This document shows, piece after piece, positions 40,276 to 56,866 of a stretch of DNA of 64,000 nucleotides. The DNA comes from Cognatiluteimonas weifangensis (GTDB taxonomy: Bacteria; Pseudomonadota; Gammaproteobacteria; Xanthomonadales; Xanthomonadaceae). The stretch's first letter is position 1, and each line of letters starts with the position of its first letter. A model generated the notes under the pieces. That model was given only the letters and a program-made list of their open reading frames with translations. It was not told the DNA's origin and searched no databases. The DNA lies in contig NZ_QVPD01000007.1 in the NCBI RefSeq assembly GCF_003416885.1, positions 13,039 to 77,038 on the forward strand. Reading direction: 5' to 3'. The translations under genes were made by a program, and so were the position numbers.

Positions 40276-41064
40276 ATGGCAACCGTGCTCATCGCCGCCC
40301 TGCTCTATCTCGTGGCCACCGGCCTGCTGGTCGCGTTGCTGCGCCGCGAGCGCGGCGGGGCCCGCAGCTGGCTGCTGCCGGCGGTGTTCGCGATCGCCCT
40401 GCATGGCGTGGTGCACGTGCTGGCGTGGCGGCAGTCGGGCGGAACCGACATGCACTTTTTCGCCGCGCTGTCGCTGACCGGGCTGGGCATGGCGGCCTTG
40501 ACCGCGGGGTTCGGCGCCGGCGGGCGGATGCAGGCGCTGGGGGTGGTGGTGTATCCGCTGGCGGCCGCCTCGCTGCTGGCTTACGCGGGCTACGGCCGGC
40601 ATCCGGCCGAAGTACTGGGCTGGCGCCTGCAGCTGCACGCCTGGTGCGCGCTGCTCGCCTACGCCACGCTGGCAGTCGCGGCGCTGCTGGCGATGATGCT
40701 GTGGCTGCAGGAGCGCGCCCTGCGCCGCCACCGCATCAGCGGCTGGCTGCGTGCGCTGCCGCCGCTGACCGAGCTGGAAACGCTGCTGTTCCGCACCATC
40801 GCCGCCGGCTTCGTGCTGCTCAGCGCCACCCTGCTGACCGGCGTGCTGTTCGTGGAGGACCTGTTGGCCCAGCACCTGGCGCACAAGACCGTGTTCAGCG
40901 TGCTGTCCTGGCTGGCATTCGGGATCCTGCTGCTGGGGCGTTGGCGTTCCGGCTGGCGCGGCCGGATCGCGGTGCGCTGGACGCTGGCGGCGATGGCGCT
41001 GCTGGTGCTGGCCTTCTTCGGCAGCAAGTTCGTGCTGGAGCTGGTCCTGCAGCGCGGCCCCTGA
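40276..41064 (+). CDS. CcsA/HemX-like cytochrome c assembly membrane protein
   Basis: A 262-residue protein with about eight membrane helices. The order of helices and conserved residues (HGVVHVLAWR, LHAWCALLAYATLAVAALLAMMLW, HLAHKTVFSVLSWLAFGILLLGRW) matches the inner-membrane protein encoded beside ffh in gammaproteobacteria (YpjD/CcsA-like). The WWD-type haem motif of true CcsA is not visible, so haem handling is uncertain. The start is ATG at 40276. Divergent from ffh across 213 bases. Confidence 0.85.
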   Translation: MATVLIAALLYLVATGLLVALLRRERGGARSWLLPAVFAIALHGVVHVLAWRQSGGTDMHFFAALSLTGLGMAALTAGFGAGGRMQALGVVVYPLAAASLLAYAGYGRHPAEVLGWRLQLHAWCALLAYATLAVAALLAMMLWLQERALRRHRISGWLRALPPLTELETLLFRTIAAGFVLLSATLLTGVLFVEDLLAQHLAHKTVFSVLSWLAFGILLLGRWRSGWRGRIAVRWTLAAMALLVLAFFGSKFVLELVLQRGP

Positions 41065-41152
41065 ACGGGCCGGCCCGGGAACGGCCGCCGGTTTGCCCGG
41101 TTCCGCCGGCACGACCGTGGCGTCGGGCGCGACAAGTGTGCCCTCCGCCCCC

Positions 41153-41190
41153 TCGTTCTCGACTCCGATTCTCGACCTTGGTTCTCGAGC
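41153..41190. repeat. Three ~13-bp tandem TTCTCGA units
   Basis: GTTCTCGACTCC, GATTCTCGACCTT and GGTTCTCGAGCC follow each other in the gap between the CcsA-like gene and the convergent radA. The rest of the gap holds no gene. Confidence 0.55.
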
Positions 41191-41207
41191 CCGGCCTTGC
41201 CCGTGCC

Positions 41208-42623
<1,416 letters not shown>

Positions 42624-42763
42624 CGCCTTCCCCGTTCCGATGTCGCCACTGTAGCGGCCCGCGGTCGCAGGCGGGGAGATCGGCGGGAGGAAGACCGGTG
42701 CCTGGCCCTGACAGGCGGCTCCGCCGTGCGGCGGAGCCTGCGTCGTCGGGCGCTGCAATCCAG

Positions 42764-42794
42764 AAAAACGAAGCCCCGCGTCCGCGGGGCTTCG
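42764..42794 (-). terminator. Rho-independent terminator of tRNA-Thr
   Basis: CGAAGCCCCGCG and CGCGGGGCTTCG form a perfect 12-base stem with a two-base loop, followed on the minus strand by TTTTTCTG. One of the strongest terminators in the window. A second hairpin (GGCTCCGCC/GGCGGAGCC) lies about 30 bases further toward radA. Confidence 0.9.
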
Positions 42795-42800
42795 AGTGCC

Positions 42801-42876
42801 TGGTGCCGGAAACAGGAGTCGAACCTGCGACCTACGCATTACGAATGCGCCGCTCTACCAACTGAGCTATTCCGGC
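42801..42876 (-). tRNA. tRNA-Thr (anticodon CGU)
   Basis: 76 nt including an encoded CCA. The acceptor stem GCCGGAA pairs with TTCCGGC, the D-arm is GCTCAGTTGGTAGAGC, the anticodon loop TTCGTAA gives CGT, and the T-arm GCAGGTTCGACTCCTGT is intact. Confidence 0.97.
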
Positions 42877-42951
42877 GTGTCTGTGACCCGGCCCTGGCGA
42901 CCGGAGCGGGCCGCGCGTCGCGGCAGGGAGCGGATTCTAGCCGCTCGCGGC

Positions 42952-43902
42952 TCAGTCGACCAGTTGCGGCCGCAGCTCCTTGGGCAGGGCGAACACCATG
43001 TCCTCCGGCTTGCCGTCGAGCTCGCGCACGGTCTGCGCCCCGAGCTGCTGCAGGCGCTCGATCACGCCTCGCACCAGCACCTCCGGCGCCGAGGCCCCGG
43101 CGGTAACGCCGATGTTGCGGCGCCCGGCGATCCAGCCCGGATCGATCTGGCTCGCGCCGTCGACCAGGTGCGCCTCCACGCCCTCGCGCTCGGCCAGCTC
43201 GCGCAGGCGGTTGGAGTTGGAGCTGTTGGGCGAACCCACCACCAGCAGCAGGTCGCACTGGCGCGCCAGCTCGCGCACCGCGTCCTGGCGGTTCTGGGTC
43301 GCGTAGCAGATGTCGTCGCGGCGCGGCCCCTGGATCGCGGGGAAGCGGGCCCGGAGCGCGTCGATGATGGCCTTGGCGTCGTCCACCGACAGCGTGGTCT
43401 GGGTGGTATAGGCGAGGTTGTCGGGCTGCTCGACCTGCAAGGTCGCGACCTGGGCGAGGTTTTCGACCAGGTGGATGCGGCCGTTCCCGGGCGCGCGCTT
43501 CCACTGCCCCATCGTGCCCTCGACCTCGGGGTGGCCGGCATGGCCGATCAGGATCATGTCGCGCCCGGCGCGGCAGTGGCGCTCGACCTCCAGATGCACC
43601 TTGGTCACCAGCGGGCAGGTGGCGTCGAACACCCGGAATCCGCGTCGCTCGGCTTCCGTGCGCACCGCCTGCGACACGCCGTGGGCGCTGAAGACCACGG
43701 TGGCGCCGTCGGGAATCTCGTCCAGGTTCTCGACGAAGATCGCACCGCGCCGCTTGAGGTCCTCGACCACGTAGCGGTTGTGCACCACCTCGTGGCGCAC
43801 GTAGATCGGCGCGCCGAGGATCTCCAGCGCGCGCCTGACGATCGCGATCGCGCGATCGACGCCGGCGCAGAATCCGCGGGGATTGGCGAGGATGATGTCC
43901 AT
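42952..43902 (-). CDS. ispH: 4-hydroxy-3-methylbut-2-enyl diphosphate reductase IspH
   Basis: A 316-residue 4Fe-4S enzyme, last step of the MEP isoprenoid pathway (HMBPP to IPP and DMAPP). Three cluster cysteines are in [25 protein letters not shown] and [25 protein letters not shown] and ITAGASAPE-like [12 protein letters not shown] are also conserved. The ATG of [12 protein letters not shown] is chosen. TACAAT lies six bases before it, so a leaderless transcript is possible besides read-through from lspA, 79 bases upstream. Confidence 0.98.
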   Translation of the reverse strand: MDIILANPRGFCAGVDRAIAIVRRALEILGAPIYVRHEVVHNRYVVEDLKRRGAIFVENLDEIPDGATVVFSAHGVSQAVRTEAERRGFRVFDATCPLVTKVHLEVERHCRAGRDMILIGHAGHPEVEGTMGQWKRAPGNGRIHLVENLAQVATLQVEQPDNLAYTTQTTLSVDDAKAIIDALRARFPAIQGPRRDDICYATQNRQDAVRELARQCDLLLVVGSPNSSNSNRLRELAEREGVEAHLVDGASQIDPGWIAGRRNIGVTAGASAPEVLVRGVIERLQQLGAQTVRELDGKPEDMVFALPKELRPQLVD

Positions 43903-43981
43903 GCCGGCATTGTACCTTGCGTCCGGCGGCCGCCCCGGTGGAACGCGCCGGCCGAACGCGCGACCAGGCGGTCGCGGCCGG

Positions 43982-44470
43982 TCAGCCCTTGGGCTTTTGC
44001 ACCAGCCCGAACAGGGCAATGCCGACCGCGCCGGCGACGATCGCCGCATCGGCCAGGTTGAACGCCGGCCAGTAGTAGTCGCGCCAGTACCACTGGATGA
44101 AGTCGACGACGTGGCCGTGCTGCAGGCGGTCGATGACGTTGCCGAGGGCGCCGCCGATCACCAGCGCGTACGGCAACGCGGTCTTCCAGTCCGCGCGCGG
44201 GGTCTTGACCAGCCACCACGCCAGCAGCGCGCTGATCGCTGCGGCGAGCGCCACGAACAGGTATTGCTGCCAGCCGCCGGCGTCGCTCAGGAAGCTGAAT
44301 GCGGCGCCGGTGTTGTAGGTGCGGAACCAGTTCCAGACGCCGTCGATCACCGGCACCGGCCGGAACTCGGGCAGGCTGCGCAGCACCCACAGCTTGCTGA
44401 GCTGGTCCAGCCCCACGACCACGGCCGACAGCAGCAGCCAGGGCAAGGCGTTGGGTTGCGGTTTTTGCAT
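43982..44470 (-). CDS. lspA: Prolipoprotein signal peptidase (signal peptidase II)
   Basis: A 162-residue inner-membrane aspartyl protease that removes signal peptides from lipoproteins. Four helices; conserved [25 protein letters not shown] and FNLADAAI carry the catalytic aspartates. Two ATGs are possible; the one at 44470 ([11 protein letters not shown]) has GAGG nine bases upstream, whereas the ATG at 44479 touches that GAGG directly, so the shorter form is preferred. It follows ileS by 11 bases, the common ileS-lspA pair. Confidence 0.96.
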   Translation of the reverse strand: MQKPQPNALPWLLLSAVVVGLDQLSKLWVLRSLPEFRPVPVIDGVWNWFRTYNTGAAFSFLSDAGGWQQYLFVALAAAISALLAWWLVKTPRADWKTALPYALVIGGALGNVIDRLQHGHVVDFIQWYWRDYYWPAFNLADAAIVAGAVGIALFGLVQKPKG

Positions 44471-44481
44471 TTCGACCATCC

Positions 44482-47372
<2,891 letters not shown>

Positions 47373-47376
<4 letters not shown>

Positions 47377-48362
47377 GCTGTTGCCTGTCGTTGCGATGCT
47401 GCTCGTGGAATGTCCGCACCGGGAGATGCGGACGCGTGTTCTTGGGCGAGGATACGACGCGCCTGCGCGGCATCGCGCTGCATCTGCGCCGCCAGCGCCG
47501 GCAGGCCGTCGAAGGTTTCCTCGTCGCGCAGTCGGGCGACGAACTCGACCTCGATCCGGCGCCCGTACAGGTCGCCGTCGAAGTCGAACAGATGCGCCTC
47601 CAGCAGCGGCTCGACCCCGGCCACGGTCGGGCGCGTGCCGAAACTCGACACCGACGGCCAGGGCTGCGCGGCGACGCCGTGCACGCGGGTGGCGAAGATC
47701 CCCGACAGCGGCGGCCGCTTGCCGCCGAAGCGCAGGTTGGCGGTGGGGAAGCCGAGCGCGCGGCCGAGCTGGCGCCCGCGCACCACGCGGCCGCCGATCG
47801 CGTACGGACGCCCCAGCAGGCGCGCGGCGCCCGCAAAGTCGCCCGCCTGCAGCGCGGCGCGGATGCGGGTGCTGGAGACCCGCTCGCCGTCCAGCAGCAC
47901 CGGCGCGATTTCGCCCGCCGCGAAGCCGTGGCGCGCGCCCTGCCGCTGCAACGTCGCCAGGTTGCCGCCACGGCGCTGGCCAAACCGGAAACCGGGCCCG
48001 ACCCAGGCCTCGCGCACGCGCAGGCGTTCGAGCAGCAGCCCGCGCACGAAGGCTTCCGCGCTCATTTCCGCCAGCCGTGCATCGAAGCGCAGCAATCCGA
48101 CGACGTCCGCGCCCAGCGCGCGCAAGCCCAGCACCTTCGCCCGCGGCAGCAGCAACCGCGATGGCATCGGCCTGGCGAAGAATTCGCGCGGCAACGGCTC
48201 GAAGGTCAGTGCCACCAGCGGTACGCCGAGCGACCGCGCACACGCGGCGGCGTGCCGCAGCAACGCCTGGTGGCCCAGGTGCAGGCCATCGAAGGCGCCG
48301 ATGCAGACCACGCTGCCCTGCGGGCACAGGAGCCCGCCGTCGACGTCGCGGAACAGATTCAT
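47373..48362 (-). CDS. ribF: Bifunctional riboflavin kinase / FAD synthetase RibF
   Basis: A 329-residue enzyme that makes FMN and FAD from riboflavin. The N-terminal FAD synthetase domain has [18 protein letters not shown] and [13 protein letters not shown]; the C-terminal flavokinase domain has [11 protein letters not shown] and [22 protein letters not shown]-terminal tail of about 25 polar residues extends beyond the kinase. The start is ATG at 48362. First gene of a ribF-ileS-lspA-ispH series joined by overlaps or short gaps, with TATACT about 55 bases upstream. Confidence 0.97.
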
Positions 48363-48416
48363 GCGGATGGGTGGACGGCCCTGCCGTGGCGGGCCTTTGC
48401 AGAGGAGCGGCCGAAA

Positions 48417-48422
48417 AGTATA
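48417..48422 (-). promoter_or_regulatory. Candidate -10 element for ribF-ileS-lspA-ispH
   Basis: TATACT on the minus strand in GGCTATACTTT, between murJ and ribF. The -35 region is not obvious. Confidence 0.45.
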
Positions 48423-48453
48423 GCCGCGCCCCTGCTGCCGGGGCCGGGGCGGC

Positions 48454-50154
48454 TCAATGTCGCAGGTCGCGCGGGCGGATGCCCTGCAGCCACAACAACG
48501 CGGCATAGGCGAGCGCGCCGGCGCCGACCACCACCGCCAGGCGCCACGCGCGTTGCCACCACGGCCATGTGGTCCAGTCCGGCCACAGCCACAGCAACGC
48601 CAGCACCACCGCGACCATGCCGACCGCGGCCACCGCCAGTTGCCGCAGGAACCGGCGCCAGCCCGGCTGCACCGCGTACACCGCCGCGCGCCGCAGGTAC
48701 CACCACAGCTGCACCGCGTTGAGCCAGCCGGCCAACGCGATCGCCAGCGCCAGGCAGGCGTGCGCGCCGGACACCCGGCCGAGGGCATCGAACGCGCGTC
48801 CGTCCGAGGCCGCCAGCGCGGCGCGTCCGGGCTCGGTCCACAGCAGCAGCGCCGCCAGCAGGGCGACGGTGAACAACAGGTTGCCGGCGACCGCCACCAC
48901 CGCCGCCTTCACCGGCGTGCGCGTGTCCTGGCGCGAATAGAACGCCGGCGCCAGCACCTTCACCAGCAGGAACGCCGGTACCGCGGTCGCCTGCGCCACC
49001 AGGCTCAGGCGGCTCATGCGGGTGTCGTGCGCGGTGAAGTTGCCGTGCTGGAACAAGGTCGCGATCAACGGTTCGGCGCACAGGATCAGGCCCAGGCAGG
49101 CCGGCACGCCAATCAGCAGGCACAGCCGGAAGCCCCAGTCCAGCGCCCGGGAAAATCCCTGCGGATCGGTCGAGGCGTGGCGCCCGGAAAGGTGCGGCAG
49201 GATCACCGTGCCGATGGCGACCCCGAACATGCCCAGCGGGAATTCCAGCAGCCGGTCGGTGTAGTACAGCCAGGTCACGCTGCCGCCGATCAGGAACGAG
49301 GCCATGATGGTGTTGAGCAGCAGGTTGACCTGCGCCACGGAAGCGCCGAACAGCGTCGGCACCATCAGCCGCATGATCTTGCGCACCCCGGCGTCGGCCA
49401 CGCCCCAGCGCGGGCGCGGCAGCAGCCCCAGCCGCTGCAGCGAGGGCAGCTGGAACCCCAGTTGCAGGATGCCGGCCACGAACACGCCCCAGGCCAGCGC
49501 TTTCACCGGCTCGGCCAGGTACGGCGCCACGCACAGCGCCGCGGCGATCATCGACAGGTTCATCAGCAGCGGCGACAGCGCCGGGATCGCGAACCGCCCA
49601 TAGCTGTTGAGGATGCCGCCGGCCAGTGCCGCCAGCGAGATGAACAGGGCATACGGGAAGGTGATCCGCAACAGCTCCGCCGCCAGCCGGCCCTGCTCGG
49701 TCTCGGTGCCGAAGCCGGGCGCGAACACCGGCATGATCCACGGCGCGGCCAGCACCGCCGCCGCGGTCAGCACCAGCAGGAACGCGGCCAGGGTCCCGGC
49801 CACGCGGTCGACCAGCGCCTTGACCGCGGCGTGGTCGCCGCGCGCCTTGTATTCGGCCAGCACCGGCACGAAGGCCATCGAGAACGAGCCCTCGGCCGAG
49901 AGCCGGCGCATGAAGTTGGGGATCCGGAAGGCGACGACGAAGGCGTCCATCATCGGGCTGGCGCCGAATACCGCGGCGTAGACCTGGTCCCGCACCAGGC
50001 CGGTGATGCGCGAGAGGAAGGTCATCGCGCTGAACACCGCGGTGGAGCGCAGCAGGCCGACCCGCGGCGCCGCCGCCGCAGACGGTTCCGGGCCGGGGCC
50101 GGCGGCGCTCAACGCGGCTCCGCCGGGGCGGCCTGGTTGTTGACGCAAGTCCAT
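48454..50154 (-). CDS. murJ: Lipid II flippase MurJ (MviN)
   Basis: A 566-residue membrane protein with about 14 helices that flips lipid II for peptidoglycan synthesis. Conserved elements: LLRSTAVFSAMTFLSRITGLVRD, MDAFVVAFRIPNFMRRLSAEGSFSMAFVPVLAEYK, and later charged helices (PVKAAVVAVAGNLLF). The N-terminal 30 residues are a Pro/Ala-rich cytoplasmic extension. The start at 50154 overlaps the divergent rpsT promoter, so the mRNA leader or promoter of murJ must lie in or beyond the rpsT leader. Confidence 0.96.
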   Translation of the reverse strand: MDLRQQPGRPGGAALSAAGPGPEPSAAAAPRVGLLRSTAVFSAMTFLSRITGLVRDQVYAAVFGASPMMDAFVVAFRIPNFMRRLSAEGSFSMAFVPVLAEYKARGDHAAVKALVDRVAGTLAAFLLVLTAAAVLAAPWIMPVFAPGFGTETEQGRLAAELLRITFPYALFISLAALAGGILNSYGRFAIPALSPLLMNLSMIAAALCVAPYLAEPVKALAWGVFVAGILQLGFQLPSLQRLGLLPRPRWGVADAGVRKIMRLMVPTLFGASVAQVNLLLNTIMASFLIGGSVTWLYYTDRLLEFPLGMFGVAIGTVILPHLSGRHASTDPQGFSRALDWGFRLCLLIGVPACLGLILCAEPLIATLFQHGNFTAHDTRMSRLSLVAQATAVPAFLLVKVLAPAFYSRQDTRTPVKAAVVAVAGNLLFTVALLAALLLWTEPGRAALAASDGRAFDALGRVSGAHACLALAIALAGWLNAVQLWWYLRRAAVYAVQPGWRRFLRQLAVAAVGMVAVVLALLWLWPDWTTWPWWQRAWRLAVVVGAGALAYAALLWLQGIRPRDLRH

Positions 50155-50168
50155 GAATCGCCCATACT
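50140..50168 (+). promoter_or_regulatory. Promoter of rpsT
   Basis: TTGACG, a 17-base spacer and CATACT, about 80 bases before rpsT. The -35 and part of the spacer lie inside the first codons of the divergent murJ gene. Confidence 0.7.
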
Positions 50169-50246
50169 TTCCGGTCTGCCCGGGGCAAAACCCGTGGCAC
50201 CCGCCCCATTCCCGACCGTCCCTATCCCAGTTTCCAGGATTTCCTC

Positions 50247-50516
50247 GTGGCCAACATCAAGTCCGCCAAGAAGCGCGCCAAGCAGACCGTCGTGCGCAAT
50301 GCCCGCAACGCCGGCCAGCGTTCGATGCTGCGCACCGCCGTGAAGAAGGTGCTCAAGGCGCTCGACGCCAACGACGCCGCCGGCGCCCAGGCCGCGTTCG
50401 CCGTCGCCCAGCCGATCCTCGACCGCTTCAGCGCCCGCGGCCTGATCCACAAGAACAAGGCCGCCCGCCACAAGAGCCGCCTGAGCGCGCGCATCAAGGC
50501 ACTCAAGGCCGCCTGA
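50247..50516 (+). CDS. rpsT: 30S ribosomal protein S20
   Basis: An 89-residue primary 16S rRNA-binding protein: [19 protein letters not shown] and [19 protein letters not shown] are diagnostic. The start is GTG, not ATG; E. coli rpsT also uses a weak start (UUG) that is part of translational feedback by S20. AGGA lies eight bases before the start and is followed by TTTCCT, so the ribosome site could pair with its own flank. It is a single-gene unit with a clear promoter and terminator. Confidence 0.97.
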   Translation: MANIKSAKKRAKQTVVRNARNAGQRSMLRTAVKKVLKALDANDAAGAQAAFAVAQPILDRFSARGLIHKNKAARHKSRLSARIKALKAA

Positions 50517-50540
50517 AGCCCCGCTTCCGGCTGTACCGAA

Positions 50541-50565
50541 AAACCCGGCGCACGCCGGGTTTTTT
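50541..50565 (+). terminator. Rho-independent terminator of rpsT
   Basis: ACCCGGCG and CGCCGGGT pair around a two-base loop, preceded by AAAAA and followed by TTTTT. It may also serve obgE's end region in the opposite sense. Confidence 0.9.
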
Positions 50566-50598
50566 GTTGCCGGCGCCCGCGCTTCGGACGGCCGCGCC

Positions 50599-51861
<1,263 letters not shown>

Positions 51862-52122
51862 TCAGGCGGCGGAGACCACGCTGACGGTGCGGCGCTTCTT
51901 CGGGCCCTTGGTCGCGAACTCGACGGTGCCGTCGACCAGCGCGAACAGGGTGTGGTCGCGGCCCAGGCCGACGCCCGGGCCCGGATGGAACTGGGTGCCG
52001 CGCTGGCGCACGATGATGTTGCCGGCCTCGATCGCCTGGCCGCCGTAGATCTTCACGCCGAGGTACTTCGGATTGGAGTCGCGGCCATTGCGGGTCGAAC
52101 CGCCAGCCTTCTTGTGTGCCAT
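51862..52122 (-). CDS. rpmA: 50S ribosomal protein L27
   Basis: An 86-residue ribosomal protein reaching the peptidyl-transferase centre. [19 protein letters not shown] and [23 protein letters not shown] are diagnostic; no N-terminal cleavage extension is present. It starts 12 bases after the rplU stop. Second gene of the rplU-rpmA operon. Confidence 0.99.
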   Translation of the reverse strand: MAHKKAGGSTRNGRDSNPKYLGVKIYGGQAIEAGNIIVRQRGTQFHPGPGVGLGRDHTLFALVDGTVEFATKGPKKRRTVSVVSAA

Positions 52123-52134
52123 GACTGCTGCTCC

Positions 52135-52452
52135 TTACTTGCTGCCGCCGGCGATGCCGGTGATCTGGATTTCGGTGTAATGCTGCCGGTGGCCCATCTG
52201 CTTGCGATGGTGCTTGCGGCGGCGGAACTTGACGATGCGGACCTTGTCGGCGCGGCCGTGGCCGACGATCTTGGCCGAGACGCTGGCGCCCTGCAGCGCG
52301 TCGCCGACCTTGATGCCGTCGCCGTCGCCCAGCAGCAGCACGTTGTCGAACTTGACCTCGCTGCCGGCTTCGGCATCGAGCAGCTCGACGCGCAGCGTTT
52401 CGCCTTCCATCACGCGGTATTGCTTGCCGCCGGTGACCAGTACTGCGTACAT
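52135..52452 (-). CDS. rplU: 50S ribosomal protein L21
   Basis: A 105-residue ribosomal protein: [20 protein letters not shown] and [23 protein letters not shown] are diagnostic. The ATG of MYAVLV is chosen; the open frame continues upstream across the promoter and is not coding. A TTGCTC/TACAAT promoter lies about 77 bases upstream. Confidence 0.99.
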   Translation of the reverse strand: MYAVLVTGGKQYRVMEGETLRVELLDAEAGSEVKFDNVLLLGDGDGIKVGDALQGASVSAKIVGHGRADKVRIVKFRRRKHHRKQMGHRQHYTEIQITGIAGGSK

Positions 52453-52528
52453 GTTTGCGGTTCCTGATTCGTGGATCTTCTGTAGTTCTTCTATGGCCTG
52501 ACCGCCTTCGAGGGCGGGCAGAAGCGGA

Positions 52529-52557
52529 ATTGTAGTGGTTTCAGTGGTTTGGAGCAA
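52529..52557 (-). promoter_or_regulatory. Promoter of rplU-rpmA
   Basis: On the minus strand, TTGCTC, a 17-base spacer and TACAAT, a good sigma-70 match. The leader to rplU is about 70 bases. Confidence 0.72.
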
Positions 52558-52700
52558 CTTGGTCATGGCCGCGCCGGGCAGGGGGTGCCGGACGCGAGTG
52601 TCCCCCGGCCGCGGCCTGCAGCCACGAGATCCTCCTTGACTTCGCCCCAGCCCCCTCACCCGGCGTTCCCGGCTGTCCGCTCATGAGCCGCCGTGTTGAG

Positions 52701-52798
52701 GGTGCGGCCTGCCTGCCTTCGGGGCGAAGTAAAGGAGGAGGCAGCCGCCGGAGGCGGATGCCGGGGGACATTCGCCCCGAAGGCAGGCAGGCCGCACC
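52701..52798. repeat. Perfect 28-bp inverted repeat with 42-base centre
   Basis: Arms 52701-52728 and 52771-52798 are exact reverse complements (one begins GGTGCGGCCTGCCTGCC). The centre itself contains a small GCCGCC/GGCGG hairpin. It sits in the 534-base gap between rplU and uvrA (52453-52986), the longest gene-free stretch here. It lacks a T run, and no transposase or flanking target duplication is obvious. It could be a MITE/REP-like element or a large regulatory hairpin. Confidence 0.85.
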
Positions 52799-52986
52799 TC
52801 CAGCCACCAGCCACCAGTGATCGGCGCGAAGCTGAACGAGGCCGGGTCGCCAGCCCTGCGACGGCGGGCGGGCAGGCTGGCGTACGCCCCGGTTTGCCCC
52901 CAGATCGGCGGCTCGTTACGCTCCTTGGGTTCGGCTGCGCGCTTCCGCCAGCCGGCCTCCCCCGCAGCCAAGGCCCGATTCCTCCG

Positions 52987-55862
<2,876 letters not shown>

Positions 55863-55866
<4 letters not shown>

Positions 55867-56288
55867 GCGACCACGACCCGCAAGTCGCGACCCCCCGGCC
55901 CGCCCTGTTCCGGCTGCCGATCGCGCCGCGCTGGCGCGACCTGGACGCGTTCGACCACGTCAACAACTCCAATTTCCTCACCTACCTCGAGGAAGCGCGG
56001 ATCCAATGGTTCGCGAGCCTGCGCAAGCCGTGGATGAGCGACGCCACCGCGCCGCTGCTGGCGGCGGTGCAGATCAACTACCGGCGGCCGATCGCCTACC
56101 CGTCGCAGATCGTGGTGGAACTGTTCGTCGAACGCGTGGGCAGCACCAGCGTGACCATCGGCCACCGCATCGTCGCGGCCGACGGCACGACGCTGCATGC
56201 CGACGGCCACGTGGTGATGGTGTGGATCGACCGCGCCAGCGGCCAGCCGGTGGCGCTGCCGGAAGCGGTCCGCGAGCTGGGTGGGTAA
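55863..56288 (+). CDS. Acyl-CoA thioesterase, 4HBT hotdog family (YbgC-like)
   Basis: A 141-residue single-hotdog enzyme. The active-site aspartate lies in [27 protein letters not shown], the standard 4HBT motif. The C-terminal half ([25 protein letters not shown]) fits the hotdog sheet. The ATG overlaps the uvrA TGA (ATGA), so it is co-translated with uvrA. The substrate is unknown. Confidence 0.9.
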
Positions 56289-56304
56289 AAGCGAAACCGG
56301 ATCA

Positions 56305-56366
56305 GGGTGAATTTCGTGCCGGGCAACCGGCAGCCGGGCGCACGATCAGATCGCGAAATTTCACTC
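56305..56366. terminator. Hairpin between convergent thioesterase and PCuAC genes
   Basis: GGGTGAATTTCG and CGAAATTTCACTC form an imperfect outer stem; GTGC...GCAC pairs inside. It spans the end of the PCuAC gene and could stop transcription from both sides. Confidence 0.35.
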
Positions 56367-56828
56367 TGCCGCCGTTTCCCCGCGCAGCTCGAATTCGCCC
56401 CGCAGCGTCCGCCCGTCCTGCAGCCTGAACTCGACCGCGACCTTGCTGCCCGACCGCAGCGGTGCGCGCGGCTGCATCAGCATCAGGTGCAGGCCGCCGC
56501 GCTCGAGCACGGCCGCGCTGCGGGGGGCGATGCGCAGCGCCGGCACCGCGCGCATGCGGCTGATCCCGTCCACGAGCCGGGTCTCGTGCAGCGAGGCGTC
56601 GGCGAACGCGGGACTGGTCACCGACACGATCGTCGCCGGCGTCGCGCAGGCGTTGTCGATGCGGCCGTAGCCGGCCAGCATCGGCATCGTCGCCGACGCC
56701 ATCGGGCCCGGCGGCATCCGCACCCAGCCCTCGCGCACCTGCGGCGTGCACTCGCCGGCACAGGCCGCCAGCGACGCCAGGGCCAGGCCCAGGGCCAACC
56801 ACGGCAGCGCGGCGCGAGTCATGTTCAT
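56361..56828 (-). CDS. PCuAC family periplasmic copper chaperone lipoprotein
   Basis: A 155-residue exported protein with a lipobox-like LASLAACAG. PCuAC (DUF461) proteins hold Cu(I) through a H(M)x10Mx21HxM pattern and pass it to cytochrome oxidase. Visible elements are PPGPMASATMPMLAGYGRI, SLHETRLVDGISRMRAVPAL and GGLHLMLMQPR, matching the family and its ligands. The start is ATG at 56828. Divergent from the DUF4139 gene. Another part of this genome's copper handling, with the receptor at 15-17 kb. Confidence 0.92.
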   Translation of the reverse strand: MNMTRAALPWLALGLALASLAACAGECTPQVREGWVRMPPGPMASATMPMLAGYGRIDNACATPATIVSVTSPAFADASLHETRLVDGISRMRAVPALRIAPRSAAVLERGGLHLMLMQPRAPLRSGSKVAVEFRLQDGRTLRGEFELRGETAAE

Positions 56829-56866
56829 CGGCCTATGATAGCGACAAGCCATTGCCGGAGCTGTCG

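Noticed and set aside
52803-52986. LexA box in front of uvrA
   Set aside because: No TTAGTA...TACTAA-like palindrome found there.
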